A stretch of 64,000 bases of DNA from Gordionus sp. m RMFG-2023 (GCF_954871325.1 NC_088777.1:3970509-4034508), one strand, 5' to 3'. Counted from the first letter of the stretch, positions 35,001-48,070 are shown. Notes: generated by a model from the letters alone, not told the origin. A program made the numbers and translations.

Positions 35001-38000
35001 TTAAACCGCTAAAAACCGGTATTTTTTATCTAACCTTAACCAAACCTAAACCGCTAAAAAAATTTCTAGCCGAACCGAACCGCTAACCTCTGAACCGGTT
35101 CGAGTCTCATATTTTATGTTTATAAAAGAATGTGTAAGTTATTACTAATATATTGCAAAAATTTTAATTATATTCGAAATGTATTTAAAGATTATTATCA
35201 ATCACATTTGATTGATAAGTGTCAGTTATAATTTTTATAAACTTTAATATATTGCCATTTTACAACATTTTTTAAATATTTTAAGCTTATAAATTATAAT
35301 GCTTAGAGAAAAATTAAATCCAATATATAAATTATTTACATAGTGTATTATAAATGACACATCAAATGATATAATACTGGTAGTGCCAGCTACCTAAATT
35401 AGTGTGGAAAGATGTTTTTCAACAATTAAATCTATATTATCTTCTTATAGATGTAATTTGAGTGAGACGAATTTTGAAAATATATTAATTGTGCGTCTTA
35501 ATAAAAAAAATTTAAGTAATTGCTCATATTAAAATTAATCATTGATATATATTTGTTATATTTAGGAATTAAATAATATTTTTTAATGTGCAAATTAATA
35601 AAAATGAAGGTTTATGTACGTGTTATTTATTTTAATTATGAAATAAAAAAAATTCTTTCCTTTAAATAATTCGAATGCAGGTTTGAATATAAAAGTGCTC
35701 AAACCGGTTTTTAGAGGTTCAAACCGAACCGATATTTTTATTTTTTGCGATCCGAATCTGAACCTTGAACCGTTATTTTTATCTGAACCTAAGCCGAACC
35801 GATATTCGTTTCGATTTGGATAATATATATTGTAACAAAGTAAAATTATTATTTCAGTTAGGATATCAGGGATATCGTTAAATACTAACAAAAGGGAGTG
35901 CTAAAAGGTTCAAATTTATTTCGAATAAAGTGCCTAAAACTATTTTGCTATATTTTACTCTCTTTCCCTTTACCACCTTCCCCCCATATTCGCAACCATA
36001 TATTTGTATTCTTCCATTATAATTAATTATAAAATACATGTTTTAGCTAATCAAAATAATAATCTAGCACAAATTCAGAAAAAAAAACTCCTTTTGCTCT
36101 CATAAATATTTTATAAATAATCCAAATCTAAAAGCCTTTTCAAAGAAATTAGAAATATATTTTTTACCAAATTTACTCTTATGATTCTTCGAAATCGAAC
36201 AACTTATTCAAAAATCAACATTAAATTAATTTAAAATAAGCGAAACCTTTTATATACTCAAAATTATTACCCACAAAAATGAATTTATATTGAATTTAAA
36301 CCAATCGCAACGTATTATATGTAATGTATTTTGTTTCATTTTGATGTGTGTAGGATCATCTAATGAAATAATAATTGTAAATATTGATTCTATACCATTT
36401 TTAATATAATCATTGGCCTAAGTAACAGGGGTAGGGGTTAAAGGGGAACACGCCAGCCTAAAAAATTTTCAAAATTTTGTGAATTATACATATATAATCT
36501 AATTATATATTTTATATCATATTTACAGCAGAAATATTATCGATTTCAAATTTTCCTTGGCGTTATATTTAACAATCATTTTAAAATTTCCCACCAAATT
36601 ATTTCAAACTTTTTCACTGCAAAACTAAAGTAACTGTCTTATATAATTTCTAAATGAATTTTAATAACTAAACATTTTTTCAATTAATTTATTATAATTT
36701 ATAAATATATTTTATAAATATTATTACATAAATTAACTTTAGTTCCAATTATTTTTAAAATATGATATTCTAATATTTAAAATTTAAATTTTTAAATAGT
36801 ATATGTGTATGTTTTTAAATTGTATTTATAATGACATTATTGTACTCATTTTAGAAAGATATCGAGCTGAAGAAGTGTAGAGTTAAAATTCCTATTAGCT
36901 TAAAATAAATGATGAGGATTTTGCCGCCTTCTCTCCGTGGCCATTGAAAAGAGCAGTCTTTTTATGTTCAAATATTTTATTTAGTACACTAATATTTAGG
37001 TATCTTATAAAAAAAACCCAAACCAATTATATAAATTATAAAGATTATTTAATTTTCAAAATCATTAAAGGTCTAAAAATTACAATTGTTTTTGTTAATC
37101 GATCAAAATGTTATCAAAAAAAATTCCGCAAATTTTAATTCAAATAGTTATACTCAAATTCATGGATGAAAATAAAAAATCTTCAGATCATCACAGAATA
37201 TTTTTGAACTCTGATTTCCTTTCCATAACATTTCATTATAAAATATGTAGAATATGTGTTTTTTAATACTTAGGCCACACTTGCTATCGATAGTCTGATA
37301 ATATGTAGGCCTACACTCGCATTTTTTTTGGTTGTTACAGAAAGAATTGATCATTTGCTTAGCGCAATCTAAATCGGTAGCACAATTTACACTCAAATTT
37401 ATGTCTAGATATTATCAATCATTTAATTTTTTGTATAAAAATATATATTATACTATAATACCTATAATACATTTATCTTCTTCTAATTTATAACCCTTAG
37501 CACAATAGCATAATTTATTAACGCAGTTTTCCGATAGACATTCTTCAAAATTTTGGCACTCTTCGTTAAAGAATTTTTCTATGAAATTTATAAATAAACG
37601 CTTATAACATGATAAAATATCGGAATTTTATATTTTACATCATAATAATTTAAGTTTGTTTGATTCAGAGTAAATCAATCAAGGATGAAAAAAAAATCAA
37701 GAATGAAAATTGTAAGCACGTAAGATCTTTATAATGAGTGGGATTTATATTAAAATAATATTAGTTTGAATTTGCTGAAATTTTTTTATATCTTTTAACA
37801 CTACTCATTATTCATTACAATTCAATATTAAATGTTATTTTAAATTGCATATTTGGTATAAATCAAAACAATCACACCCAAATAGCTCGATACTTTATTA
37901 AATATGCTAAAATAGTGTTATTAAACGGCGACTACAAAATAATTTTTGTGTATATGCCTCGAAATTTGGCAAATAAGGTCCATTCAAACTTTTTCGCTAA

Positions 38001-39107
38001 CTATGAACTAAATCTCCAGTCTTACATAATATTTTGACTAAAATCTTAATAGGGCCATTTTTAAAAGTGGACCCAAGTCTAGCCCTAAAATAAAGAATTG
38101 CATAGGAAATATGTCTATTTTCATTTTTATTCGCCAATTGATTCAAAAGCGACATCCACTCTATTGTCTCATGTACCGCTACAAATACGTAAGGCGCGAG
38201 AGAATTGATAAAATAATTCTCATTATTCAAAGCCGATGTTCCTTCACATCTCTAACCACGAGAAACTTTTTTTATTAACAACTAATGACTGATAGGCATA
38301 CATTTATCCTATGGGATATAGAGTATGGAGATTTTCGCCTCATCAAATAATAATGATTACAAATCATCCAGGTATAACGTAATAAAGGAAATTCCAAAAA
38401 TATTTACATCTAGCCGACAACAATATATTTATAATACCCATTGCGGTTTAAACAAACTGCTCATTTAGGAAAGAGGTAAAATCCCTAATCAAACTAATTA
38501 GCTATAAAATAATTCTCAAGGATCCTTCTGAATAAACAATATCAGTTTCGAAATATAATGTTATAATTTTAAATTATTTAAAGATTCATGGTCACCACCA
38601 AAGGAGCATGACCATTTTTAACTAAATTTTACTTATTAATTTTTTTTTTACTATTTAAAGTTTAGAAGGGGTAAGAAATATAGATGATTTGAAAGATAAA
38701 TTTTTTTTTCTTCAAAAGACACAATTTAAACTAGTAAATGTTGTTACACTGATATTATAAGAGATCGTCCCTACATATGAAAGCAAAAAATTTCTCTGAG
38801 TTTTTTACAGCAATTCAAATAAAAAATAGTTTAGGTAAATTAAGCAACCATACTTAATGAATATATTTTAAGAATATCAATTTTATACTGGCTCATATTC
38901 TTTCTTTTCTTATCCCTTCCTTTCCTTTACAACAAATAATGATAAATGAGAAATATATATTTTAGATACTTGGCTCACACTTGATACCATCGATGGTCTG
39001 ATAATAATAAGGCTTGCACACGCATTGCTTCATGGTGCTACAATATGAATGAGGGATATGTTTCTCACAATCTTCATTGTGTTGACAACTTAGACCCAAA
39101 TTCTTAG
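29005..39107 (-). CDS. Family gene A: EB-module/SEA-like single-pass membrane protein
   Basis: Ten exons on the minus strand are supported, all with compatible phases: 39107-38970, 37578-37462, 37404-37270, 34152-34036, 33937-33803, 33498-33383, 30350-30289, 30224-30061, 29741-29610 and 29450-29005. The first five each encode one six-cysteine EB-like module, for example CLDDYECLSEKC...CRC. A linker exon (EEQLYQCIYEGRIW) follows, then two exons forming a SEA-like domain (IPDYYVTSITFY, EIQLVFYFKTLSYNATYDIS), a transmembrane exon (SAALAVGLILLFFIIVYIVY) and a cytoplasmic tail rich in Tyr and Asp (EFDPLIYVPWKQ, EYYDFDYNYKKYD) that ends at a stop at 29005. The likely role is a cell-surface adhesion or recognition receptor. 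The signal-peptide exon was not found, so the 5' end is incomplete. Its introns contain a hAT transposon and dispersed repeats. Confidence 0.75.
31140..31500 (-). pseudogene. Unidentified, probably transposon-derived coding fragment in an intron of gene A
   Basis: The minus strand reads GYEWLKTIPSSNLGIAIGLR followed by DTCGLFEPQALKLFETIGQR and FRLFTGDQRR. The composition is more balanced than in the surrounding intron. Phrases of the F-x-P-x-A-L-x-L-x-x-x-I-G-x-R type remind me of proteins carried by multicopy elements, but I cannot name the family. It lies within the 3.0-kb intron at 30351-33382 and is not spliced into gene A in any obvious way. Confidence 0.4.
34970..35830 (+). mobile_element. 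hAT transposon remnant in an intron of gene A
   Basis: The left end is CAGGGATCCAAACCC and the right part ends ttcgtttcgatttggat, its decayed inverse. The interior near both ends is full of aaccgaaccg words. At 35380-35513 the plus strand reads VPAT, a stop codon, then ISVERCFSTIKSILSSYRCN and LSETNFENILIVRLNK, the hAT C-terminal dimerisation motif (PAT...ERCFS...R..L....E.....R.NK). One stop interrupts that stretch, and the rest of the transposase is missing. Confidence 0.65.
37906..38060 (+). repeat. Dispersed repeat copy (intron of gene A)
   Basis: This is a diverged copy of the repeat seen best at 43562-43760 and 63073-63260: gtgttattaaacggc, then aaatttggcaaataagg, then ctccagtcttacataatatt. 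A weaker relative occurs near 34265-34420. Confidence 0.45.
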
Positions 39108-39231
39108 CTTTATTTTAATATTAAATAATTTATCAAGACTGAATGAGGGACATGTTTCTCACAATCTTCATTGTGTTGACAACCTAGACCCAAATTCTTA
39201 ATTTCAATATTAAATAATTTATCAAGACAGT
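39046..39231. repeat. Tandem duplication of half an EB-module exon
   Basis: The segment 39046-39140, which includes the 5' half of the first recognised exon of gene A and its upstream intron end, is repeated directly at 39141-39231 with few changes (gaatgagggacatgtttctc). The extra half-exon lacks the 3' half and a donor, so it is probably not used. Confidence 0.8.
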
Positions 39232-40546
39232 AATAAGTTAAGATAGACGAGGTTATGAAATTTATTTAGTATTAAGATATATAAGATATGATTATATTAT
39301 ATATATAAATATATAACAGAGAGTCAGAGTTATCACTAAAGGTAATTTTATTCGTGACTAGAAAATTGAAGATGACGTATTATTGACTAAATTTACATTA
39401 TATAAATATAATTATCAGCAAAATACATTTAAACAATTAATAAATTCAGACAAACTCCTCAACCATTATTTCAGAAAAATTGATAATGGCTTTCCTGCAT
39501 GACCAAACAAAAATGAAAAGTCTGGATACTTGACATCACAGGCAGACTATTTTTTTTAGCAGCAAATAGATTATAAAAAGTTGAATTCTCTTAAAAATAG
39601 GCCTTAATCTAAATCTAAAATATACTTTTAAATTTTAAATCCCGTTTTGATGTTTTAAATCATTAAAACAAAGGCAAATTAGTTCACATATTTAAACAGT
39701 TTCCCCAAAGTCATACAATTACTGGTCATAAAAATCTCCAATAAAATTTTTGAAGAATAAAAATTATTTTAAAATTTTAAATATCAATTCTCATTTAACT
39801 TTTCGCTAACTGCTCTTCCTAATTAACATCAGTAAAGTGGGTCCCAAATATAGCTCTCGCCGGCAATCAAATACATAAGCAAGGAATATTTTATATGCAT
39901 TAACCTAGTCTCTTACCAATTCATAACACCAATTGGGTGCTTTAAATTCTTTTTAAAAAAGTGAATATTTATTTTTAAATTTCAAAGGACCCCACTTTAA
40001 TACACCCTTTTTCTAAACAAATATTAGCCTTCTATCACCGTATTCGTGCGGTCTAGCTACCATTTTTCTAATCCTTCTTACTTCTCACTAGGTCTATTTT
40101 CAGAATACAAAAAATATCCACCCACTAGCCATTTTAAAAACAGCATTCTTCAAAAGTTAATATACTTATTTACCAGAAAATACAAAGAATTTTCATAAAG
40201 CAAATTTTCTTTTGTAGTATCTAAAACTGCAAATCATTATTCAATTACTTAACTTATGTCCACTATTTTGTAGTGCGAAATAAATTGCACAGCTTATCAT
40301 TAGCAAATATATTATCTTTAGTAAGGATTGACACTTATGTGTGGAAGAAATGAATATTTTTTACTAAGAATCTATAAAAATTTATTAAAATTAATAATTT
40401 TGTTCGGTGTTTTTTTATGTTCGATGGTTGTTTTGCCGGTTACTTTGGTTCCATATCATTTTGCCTCGATTTTTAGGCTGACAGATATAGTATTTTATCT
40501 ATCCGATATTAAAATTTCCTAGTAATCATCCTTCCTGGGTTTTGGG
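39232..40546. other. Region upstream of the first recognised exon of gene A
   Basis: This is where the missing 5' exon and promoter of gene A might lie, but no signal peptide could be identified on the minus strand. A plus-strand 64-codon frame at 40328-40522 (KLIILFGVFLCSMVVLPVTL) is hydrophobic but unrecognised. Confidence 0.25.
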
Positions 40547-40776
40547 CCAATGACATATATAATACCTAGAAAATGCATTTTTAAGCGTCGTTAAAAGCAC
40601 ATCAGCTGGACCCGCAATTTCGGTAATTCTTTAATAAAGTTTGCATCAGATAATTAGGCTCTCCTTTAATAAATTTTTAAGAATGATTAGTGTAACCATG
40701 GCATCTCCAGCTAATTTGCATTGATGCACACTTTTAATGATTGAATCGTCAGTCTAGGTAGTATATATGCCATTGG
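40547..40776. mobile_element. 230-bp MITE with perfect 6-bp target duplication
   Basis: The left end is CCAATGACATATATAATACC and the right end the inverse, with cgattcaatcatt and gctggagatgccat as in the TIRs of the 5.35-kb element at 6581-11932. The flanks are tttggg on both sides (40541-40546 and 40777-40782). It is evidently a non-autonomous derivative of the same family. Confidence 0.85.
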
Positions 40777-41229
40777 TTTGGGCATATTTCCTTCAATCCC
40801 TAAGAATTACAGTTTTGGGACTAAATTAATTTTATGAAAATTCATTTATAGGCAGATTTTTTTTTTATTGATTCCCCCAGTTTATATACCTTACTTAGTT
40901 AATTCAAGCCGCCAGATTTGAAAAATGACACTTAATAGCTTGTTCTAAATTAGTTAAACTTTATGGTACACATTTAAACATTTACTCAATTTATTAAATT
41001 TCCAGAAGTTATGTCGTCTCATTTATAATAAACGCGGTATGTTCAAGCTTTGTGTTATTTTACGCAAATAGAAATCACATCTGATTCTTAATAGCGATAA
41101 TAATTGTGGTAATATTAGGTCGTCTATATATTTTTTTACAAATTTATTCGCAGCGTTAATCATCAATACGCCCAAATTTAAAAATTATACCTATTCATCG
41201 GCTCGAATTTTGTATATAACGTTACGTTA

Positions 41230-41720
41230 AATAACGTGTTGCTTGAATATAACGCGTTTATACTGCAAATGAGAATTTTAAAAAAAAATTCATTTCAAAT
41301 TATAAAAATACATATTTTTAAATAATAAAACCCATAATTCTTTAATCATGAAATCTCGTTTAGCCATCATACATAGTACTTATTATAAACACCCCAGCTA
41401 TATATATAAAATTTAAAAATAATTACGTGTAATTTGCGAATTTACATTAGCCATTTCGGAGTATCTACGAATGTTCAAATCAGAGTTAATTAAATTTGGG
41501 ATACACATAAATGTTATTTGTATGACAAAACTACTGATCAACATAAAACCGATATACAATCATATTTTATTTTTTAAGCCTAAAAATAAAAAATATTTTT
41601 TTTTTAGATTATAATTTATATATTAAAGAATATAGTATTCTTCAATTTTCTTTAACTATAATTTAATATAAAATTTTTGACATAGCATAGCAACAATATA
41701 ACATTCCCTTTTATAGTTTT
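41230..41720. repeat. Paralogous block upstream of gene A (partner at 56470-56880)
   Basis: This segment and 56470-56880 share long colinear similarity in the same orientation: gacaaaactactgat, then caacataaaacc, then tttttttttagatt and aatatagtattcttcaa. It lies on the 5' side of gene A as its partner lies on the 5' side of gene B, so it probably marks the duplicated flank. Confidence 0.7.
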
Positions 41721-42107
41721 AAAAAAAAATCAAATATTTTAAAATGTTTTAATAGAATTTCACCTAGGATATTTCACATATAGAAAAAGGTTTATCGTAT
41801 ACTCGTTTTGCCTAAAAAGTGGCAAACTATTATTCACTATTAAATTTTTTAAATTCACTATTACATTTGCTAATTTTTATCAATTTGGGCTTAAAAAATT
41901 TGGCCCTTTAGTACCTTTTTACGCTTTCAGCTGAAACAGCTTTTTAACTACTACGGCATTTTACTAATTTGCCACTACTTTTCCCCATTTACCATTAAAT
42001 TTCCTGATTTACTATGTATGAAGCTTTTAGACAAAACTTCAATTTGAAAATTTATTTATTATTAAATCTACTCATTTCTTATTAAATTTAATTATTTACT
42101 GTTGCAT

Positions 42108-42347
42108 TCAATCCTTTGGCGCTTTTCTCATTTTCTGGAGTTGGCAATGGTTGACTATATGCGAACAGCTGGTACACCATATGTCATGGGCAAAATAACC
42201 CGGACAAAAATACTCCTGATAAAAAAAAGACATAAAAATTTTATATTTGGATATTTTTATCCTGTATCTTTTTGTGCGAGTCTTAAAGTGTCCAGCATTT
42301 ATGCCCGTGATTCGTTTTATGGTAGTATTTATATCGAGTGTAATCAA
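42108..42347 (-). mobile_element. Retroelement integrase-type zinc-finger fossil
   Basis: The minus strand reads YFCPGYFAHDIWCTSCSHIV followed by NHCQLQKMRKAP, resembling the H2C2 zinc-finger region at the start of Ty3/gypsy-type integrases (W/CPG...D...C..C...K). Only this scrap is present. It is an isolated broken fossil. Confidence 0.45.
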
Positions 42348-42419
42348 GATCTTAGTGCTTTAGTGAACTTATCCGACCATTATAATCATAAATTTATTTT
42401 TCCATTTTTTTGTTAGTCA

Positions 42420-44774
42420 AATAAAAATACCAAAATTTGCCATTTTAATATCTGAGAGACCCTGTATATAATATTTTTGGTGTAATCTTACTTAAATTCG
42501 AAATTTTTTTATTTCTTAATACCAAGGGCACTATTGCCTCCAGTTTCTTTTAAAGATTAAAATGGTTCCGAATTCTGGAACTTCCAAAATTTTTTTAAAT
42601 CCCTATTAATTCATGATTATATGAAATCTAAAATCTTCCAGTTTCAAGAACATTCTAGATATATGATCCCAAAACTTGACACTGCTAAATGAATAAAATA
42701 CACCATATGCGTGAATTTTAAATTTGCAAAACTTATTAGGATGTAATATATATTTCAATACTAATCAGAAATCCTTTCTTGGTAATTCGAAATCATTCAA
42801 ACCATTTACAAAGGACAATCTTTAACTACTACACATCTGATTTTGTCGGAAAAAATAAAAATCTTGCTATAAAAAAATTTAAAAATACAGAAAATATATG
42901 ATTGGGCCGCTATTTATTTCCGATAAAATATTTCTAAAAATATATAAGTATTTTTCAATTAAATGTTTTAAAAATTGAAAGATTTTGAATTATCAATCCT
43001 TAACTAAATTTTTTAAAATGGAAATATTTTGAATCACCAAGAGAGGATTATTCCTAATGAAAATCTCGTTTAATTCTCTATACAGCTGTTAATTTTATTG
43101 GTCAACTGGTTCATTTCGATTTACATTTGAAAAGTAGTGGTGTAAGGATTATCTTATGTTTTCATTTCTCATTAAGATCAAATGATATGTAGTAACAATA
43201 TTTAGTTTCTTTGAAATGTATTGATATAAATAAAATATATATGAACGAAATTAGTGCTAAGAATGAATTTTTTAAAAAATACGATATGTCTGATCAAAAG
43301 TTCTAGAAAAAAGATATTAGCGGATAAGAAAACCCTAACAATTTCTAAACATTATAATCCTGCTTATAGTGCATATCCTTTTACCATATCCTAGACACAT
43401 ATATTGTATATTTTATAGAATAATATATAAAAATATTATGTCCAGTTATTTATTTGAATTTTTGAGACGTGTAAAAATAAATTTAAACAATAAAAGGAAA
43501 GATTTTATTCAATCTTTTTACATGTTCGAATGATTCTATAGCATTTTTTTTCTATTATTATTTGGTGTTGTTAAACGACTCGATTTGAGTCCATTTTTAA
43601 AAAACGGCTAACATATTATTTTAGCCAGAATAATATTGCGATAGCCTCAAAATTTCGCTAATAGATGTATAAACCTTTGTACTCATCTATGGGAAAAATC
43701 TTCATGTTTACGTAATAATTTTTTCGGGGTAAAATATTAAAGTTAACCTTTAAAAATCAGCTTAAAAGAGCCTTTAACAATTAGTCTTCCATATTTTTTT
43801 TGAGTGTCTTTTATTGTTCTTAAATTTTGTTTTTTTTAAATCTTTAAAACAGAAGGAAAATTAGTTAAATAAGTAGTATAAAGAATCAAAATGTTGTTTA
43901 TAAATTTGAAATATATATAATTAATTTTCCATTTTTTTTTCCTATTCATAATAAGAAAAATGATGGCCCTAGACCAGATGGCTTAACTTCTGTGCCTTCA
44001 TCTTTAGATAAATCCATGATTCGGGACTTCACATGCGTCCTTTTCATTTCCAAAAAAAATTAAAATTCTGATTCGGTTTATATCTGAGATAGAAAGAAGA
44101 AAAAAACAATAAAATATTCGAAATTAACAAATTTTAATTTTATTTTTTTAAACCTAATCTTTATCTATTCCCATTGGATAGATGTCACACGCAACTTAAA
44201 AATTTTTAAAAATAAAATATAGGCGGAAATTTTTGAAAACAAAATATACGAATTTACCATAATAAATATAATTATTAAATGTTTTTTTCTCCGTTTTTAT
44301 AGAATGATTTATTTTATATTTTTTTTTAAAGAAGGAATTTAATAAGTATAAGTATAATTAGTAGTTAGAAACAAAATAAACATTCACAAATATGTTTTAT
44401 TAATGTAAAAGTGCCTATAATTCATACACCCGAGGAAAACAGTGGCGTTGTTTCAATCTCGGAAGGGAGGGGGTGGCTTAAATATTTGGTTTGTTTTCTA
44501 TTTACGATTTAAATAGAGTCCTGAGATGGCGTTCTTCAAGCATTTTTTAAAAAAAAATTAATTTGATAAAATTTTTATTTTTTTGGTTAGAAATAAAAAA
44601 AATAAAAATTTGCTGGTAACAATTACCCAGAAAATCTATTCGATTTTATCTGATTAACTTTAATATCATAGAAATTAATACCGCCCTATTTAAATAACCC
44701 ATCTATCTCAGCTGTTCTTGATGTTAGACTAGCAAATTTATTATTCAAATTTTTGTTAAATTATATAACAGAAG
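42420..44774. other. Intergenic AT-rich DNA
   Basis: No host gene was recognised. It holds a copy of the dispersed repeat at 43562-43760. Confidence 0.4.
43562..43760 (+). repeat. Dispersed repeat copy (best-preserved)
   Basis: The order of motifs is gtgttgttaaacg, ctcgatttgag, aaaacggctaac, tcgctaatagatgt, aaacctttgtac and aatcttcatgtttacg. The same order occurs at 63073-63260, reversed at 28270-28385, and partly at 37906 and 34265. It has no coding capacity, and its class is unknown. Confidence 0.6.
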
Positions 44775-47308
44775 CAGAGTTGTTAAAAGATACTTTTAAA
44801 ATGGATCTAGATACAGATACATAGCCTCAAAAGTTATCTAGATACAGATACAGCGTCTAAAAAGTTATCAAGATACATTTTTAGCAACACTAAATAGTCT
44901 TTCCACAGGGGCGCTTGAAGGAATTGTAGTGTTATATTTAATAAATAACAATTTTATATCAGAGTTCTTTAAAAATGCTAAAATCTCTACATTTATTTTT
45001 GAAAAAATTATTTAAAATTTGTTGATTATCAAAATTTAAATCATTATTAGAAATTATATCTGCTGTAGGGTACTGAAAAAAAATCTGAAATCAAATTATT
45101 TTTTTTTTTGGCAGGTTATTTGCTTGCAGTCAGTTGTGACTTTGATAATTCACCAGTTAATATTTGTATCAATTGTTTTCTTTTATTAAGATTTTCTTCC
45201 ATTTGCAACCATGTCCAATCAAGGGTGGAGCATGGTTGCTATAATATTATCATCTTCAAATAAGGTCACAATAAACTTAAAATTATTAAATATTTTTAAT
45301 TCTCAATCCCTTTAAGTAAGGCATCTAAGAGTGGTAAACAGAATCTCAGGTTCATTTCTTTAAAATTCTTTAATTTGATAATAAGTTGTGAAATAGTTGC
45401 ATATATAAATATTATTTATAACTTACTAAACAATATTCATGAATAAAATCACATTCATTAGGTAAAAACCTAGGTAGTTTTATTCCATCACTATCTTGTT
45501 CACTTTGTCAGATTTAGCTTTTATAAATTCTGACATTAATTGTAAGGCATTATAGGTGGAGTTCCATCTAGTTATATTAGGACATATATAATAACGACCA
45601 ATATTCCTTAATAATCTCAGATTAAATAGGAGACTTATTTTACCTATTCCATATATTTTGGCATTTATGTAGTGTAGTGCTATATATCTAAAGAAGAAAA
45701 TATAACTTATTTAATTAAAATTAGTTTTACCCTCTGATATTGTTTACACTGCATGGCTCTATTGGCATCCACAGTGGCTATAAGATTCAATGTGTGACTG
45801 GCACAACATCGGTGATGAAGTAAACTTAATGATTCTAATAATTCAGAATCCTGTGCAGTATTATAAAGATTTGATATAGAAATTGGCACAACTGCTTCAT
45901 CTTCCAGATCATCAATTGATTCACTTGTATTATTTTCAATTGGCTTGAAAACTCTTTAATAAATTAAGTAATCAATCATAAAATAAACCTAAAACATTTT
46001 ATAAAATTTTTGGCATTATCTGTAATGGTCTTTGAAATTTTATTTTGAATGCAATAATTCTTAGCTATATCTTGTAAATTTGAAATTTTATCATATGTAT
46101 GACTACCAGTCATTCTTTTACAAGCCAACGCTATATTTTTTCTTTCCAAACTTATTGATTTATATAGTGAGCGGTTACTCCTATGTCTGAACTAAAAATT
46201 AAAATTTCTTAAAATTGCAGAAATAATTTATTCTTTAATTTATACAAATTTAAATGTTAGCTATACCGGTGATATGCACTCCAACAAACTGCTGTTGTGC
46301 ATATTAATGATGGTTCTATAAGACTTTTAATTATTTCTCTCTTTTCATTTTCCCATCTTTGGGAAATTCTACCAACAAATGTCTGTCGGCAAATTTTATT
46401 TTTGTGTGTAGCCAAAGCGTTGTTCATTTTTTTAAAAGAAGGATTTTCAACAATTGAAAATGGCTGCATGCCATCTATAATAAAAGCAATTAAATCATCT
46501 AAAGTGCCTTGAGTTAAAGTCAAAGGTCTTTTAGCAAAAATATTTTTGGAGGATGAGCCTTGTCCAATATTATCTTTGGTAGTTTTATTTTCCTTCCCCT
46601 TTTTTATTTTTGTTAACAAGGTTGGATGTTTTCTCTTAAAATTTATATTAAAATTTTAAATATATAATATCTATACCCTTATGTCCTTCACGATATTGCA
46701 CGTTGAAGTCATACTGACGGATAATTTTGTATTTTTATGTAGACACGGCAAACATTTTACCATCAGAAAATTGTTTTCTTTGTTTTGAGATATTATTTTA
46801 AAATATGCTCTATAAATTGGCCATGGTAAAGCAATAGAACTTGTTGTTGCTTTCTCTTCTTCATCGATATAGATCTAAATAAATATATAAACTTAAAAAT
46901 TTAGTTATAAAATAAAATTTACCATTTCCATATTGTAATGTTAAAATTTGTATTTATTGATAAACTCGGACATAATATTTAAATTAATGAATATTTATGT
47001 ATATTTTTTATACATAAGTTTTAATATTTTATGTGTATATAATTCTTTATTATAGTATTAATAAATATTAATATATAATATATATATATTTATTTATTTC
47101 ATAAGCTCATATGAAATAAAATAAATTTTACAGTCAAATATTTTTATTTATAATAAAACAAGGGGTATATAAAATGTATCTTAAAAAGTATCTAAAAAGA
47201 TACAGATATCTCTAAAAATATCTAGATACAGATACAGATACCTTTCTAAAAAATCTATCTAGAAACAGATACTACATTTTTATATCTAGATACACTTTAA
47301 CAACTCTG
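44775..47308 (-). mobile_element. hAT transposon with perfect 8-bp target duplication
   Basis: The ends are inverted repeats starting CAGAGTTGTTAAA, with many tctagatacagatac words in the subterminal 120 bp at each side. The flanks are aacagaag at 44767-44774 and 47309-47316, a perfect 8-bp duplication. The minus strand carries an intron-containing transposase gene. The clean ends suggest a moderately young insertion. Confidence 0.92.
44880..46931 (-). pseudogene. hAT transposase (BED-finger type), decayed
   Basis: A short first exon (46931-46923, MEM) splices to 46874-46677, which encodes a BED zinc finger (VKCLPCLHKNTKLS, TSTCNIVKDIR), and then to 46634-46267 (RKHPTLL, GMQPFSIVENPSF). Further motifs are CTTAVCWSAYHR, GVTAHYI, ERKNIALACKRM with GSHTYD, KTITDNAKNFIKCF, RCCASHTLNLIATVD and, near 44890-44950, YNTTIPSSAPVERLFSVAKN. 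The order is that of a full hAT transposase. The first catalytic Asp, normally in TTADCWS, is Val here. A frameshift follows GVTAHYI, and the C-terminus ends early. The gene therefore looks inactive, although all major domains survive. Confidence 0.85.
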
Positions 47309-47316
47309 AACAGAAG

Positions 47317-48070
47317 TGAGGGTATCTCACCAAATATTCACACAATTTATATAAAAAACTTATTTTAGTATTTGCCCATTTTTTTTAATTGCATGAGAAA
47401 AACAAAGGTTTATAGAGTATAACCAAAAGGCTTTACCATTGCCAGATTTGAATTTTTTTATCGTCTTGTAATTTCTAATATTCCCATATTTTAAAGTAAT
47501 TGATAATTATTGTATTGTTTTTATTTTTTTTATTATTTTTTTTATTTATGACTACTTAAACTAACTCAATCTCTTAAACTTTGACTTCTTATTAATATGT
47601 ATACAACCTTTATTTAAAAAATTAATTAAATGACATTCATAAAATCTAAATAGCCTCGTTCGTATTAGGGCTGTTTAAATGAAACTAAATAACCTGGAAA
47701 ACAGACGGTTGAGTCTAACAGTTTATTACAAAAAAATATTTTATTTTTCTTATGAAAGAAAGAAAGAAAGAAAAAGATTCTTTCTTTTTGCCAATTTTGA
47801 TTATAAAGTTTAGAACTCAAGCTTAAAATAAATAAAATAGAAATATATATTTGGATTTTATTGTATTAAAAAAATAAGCTGATACATTCCTAAATTATAA
47901 TCCTATTGCAACAATGATTTTTTAGTCGAGATGTAAAATTTTATAAATTTATTATGTGATTTTATATCCAAACAAAAAATAAATAAAGGGATTTTACTAT
48001 AAAAATATTAAAATTTTCTTTCTTCTTTCTATCATATTTGGGTTTAGAAAGATAAATACTTCCTTTGAGG
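47317..48070. other. Intergenic DNA 3' of gene B
   Basis: No gene was recognised. A short gaaa repeat lies at 47754-47774. Confidence 0.4.

Noticed and set aside
40328-40522. Hydrophobic plus-strand frame as a signal-peptide exon
   Set aside because: It is on the opposite strand to gene A, and no following exon or family was recognised.
46297-46512. 71-codon plus-strand frame
   Set aside because: It is the antisense shadow of the hAT transposase coding exon.
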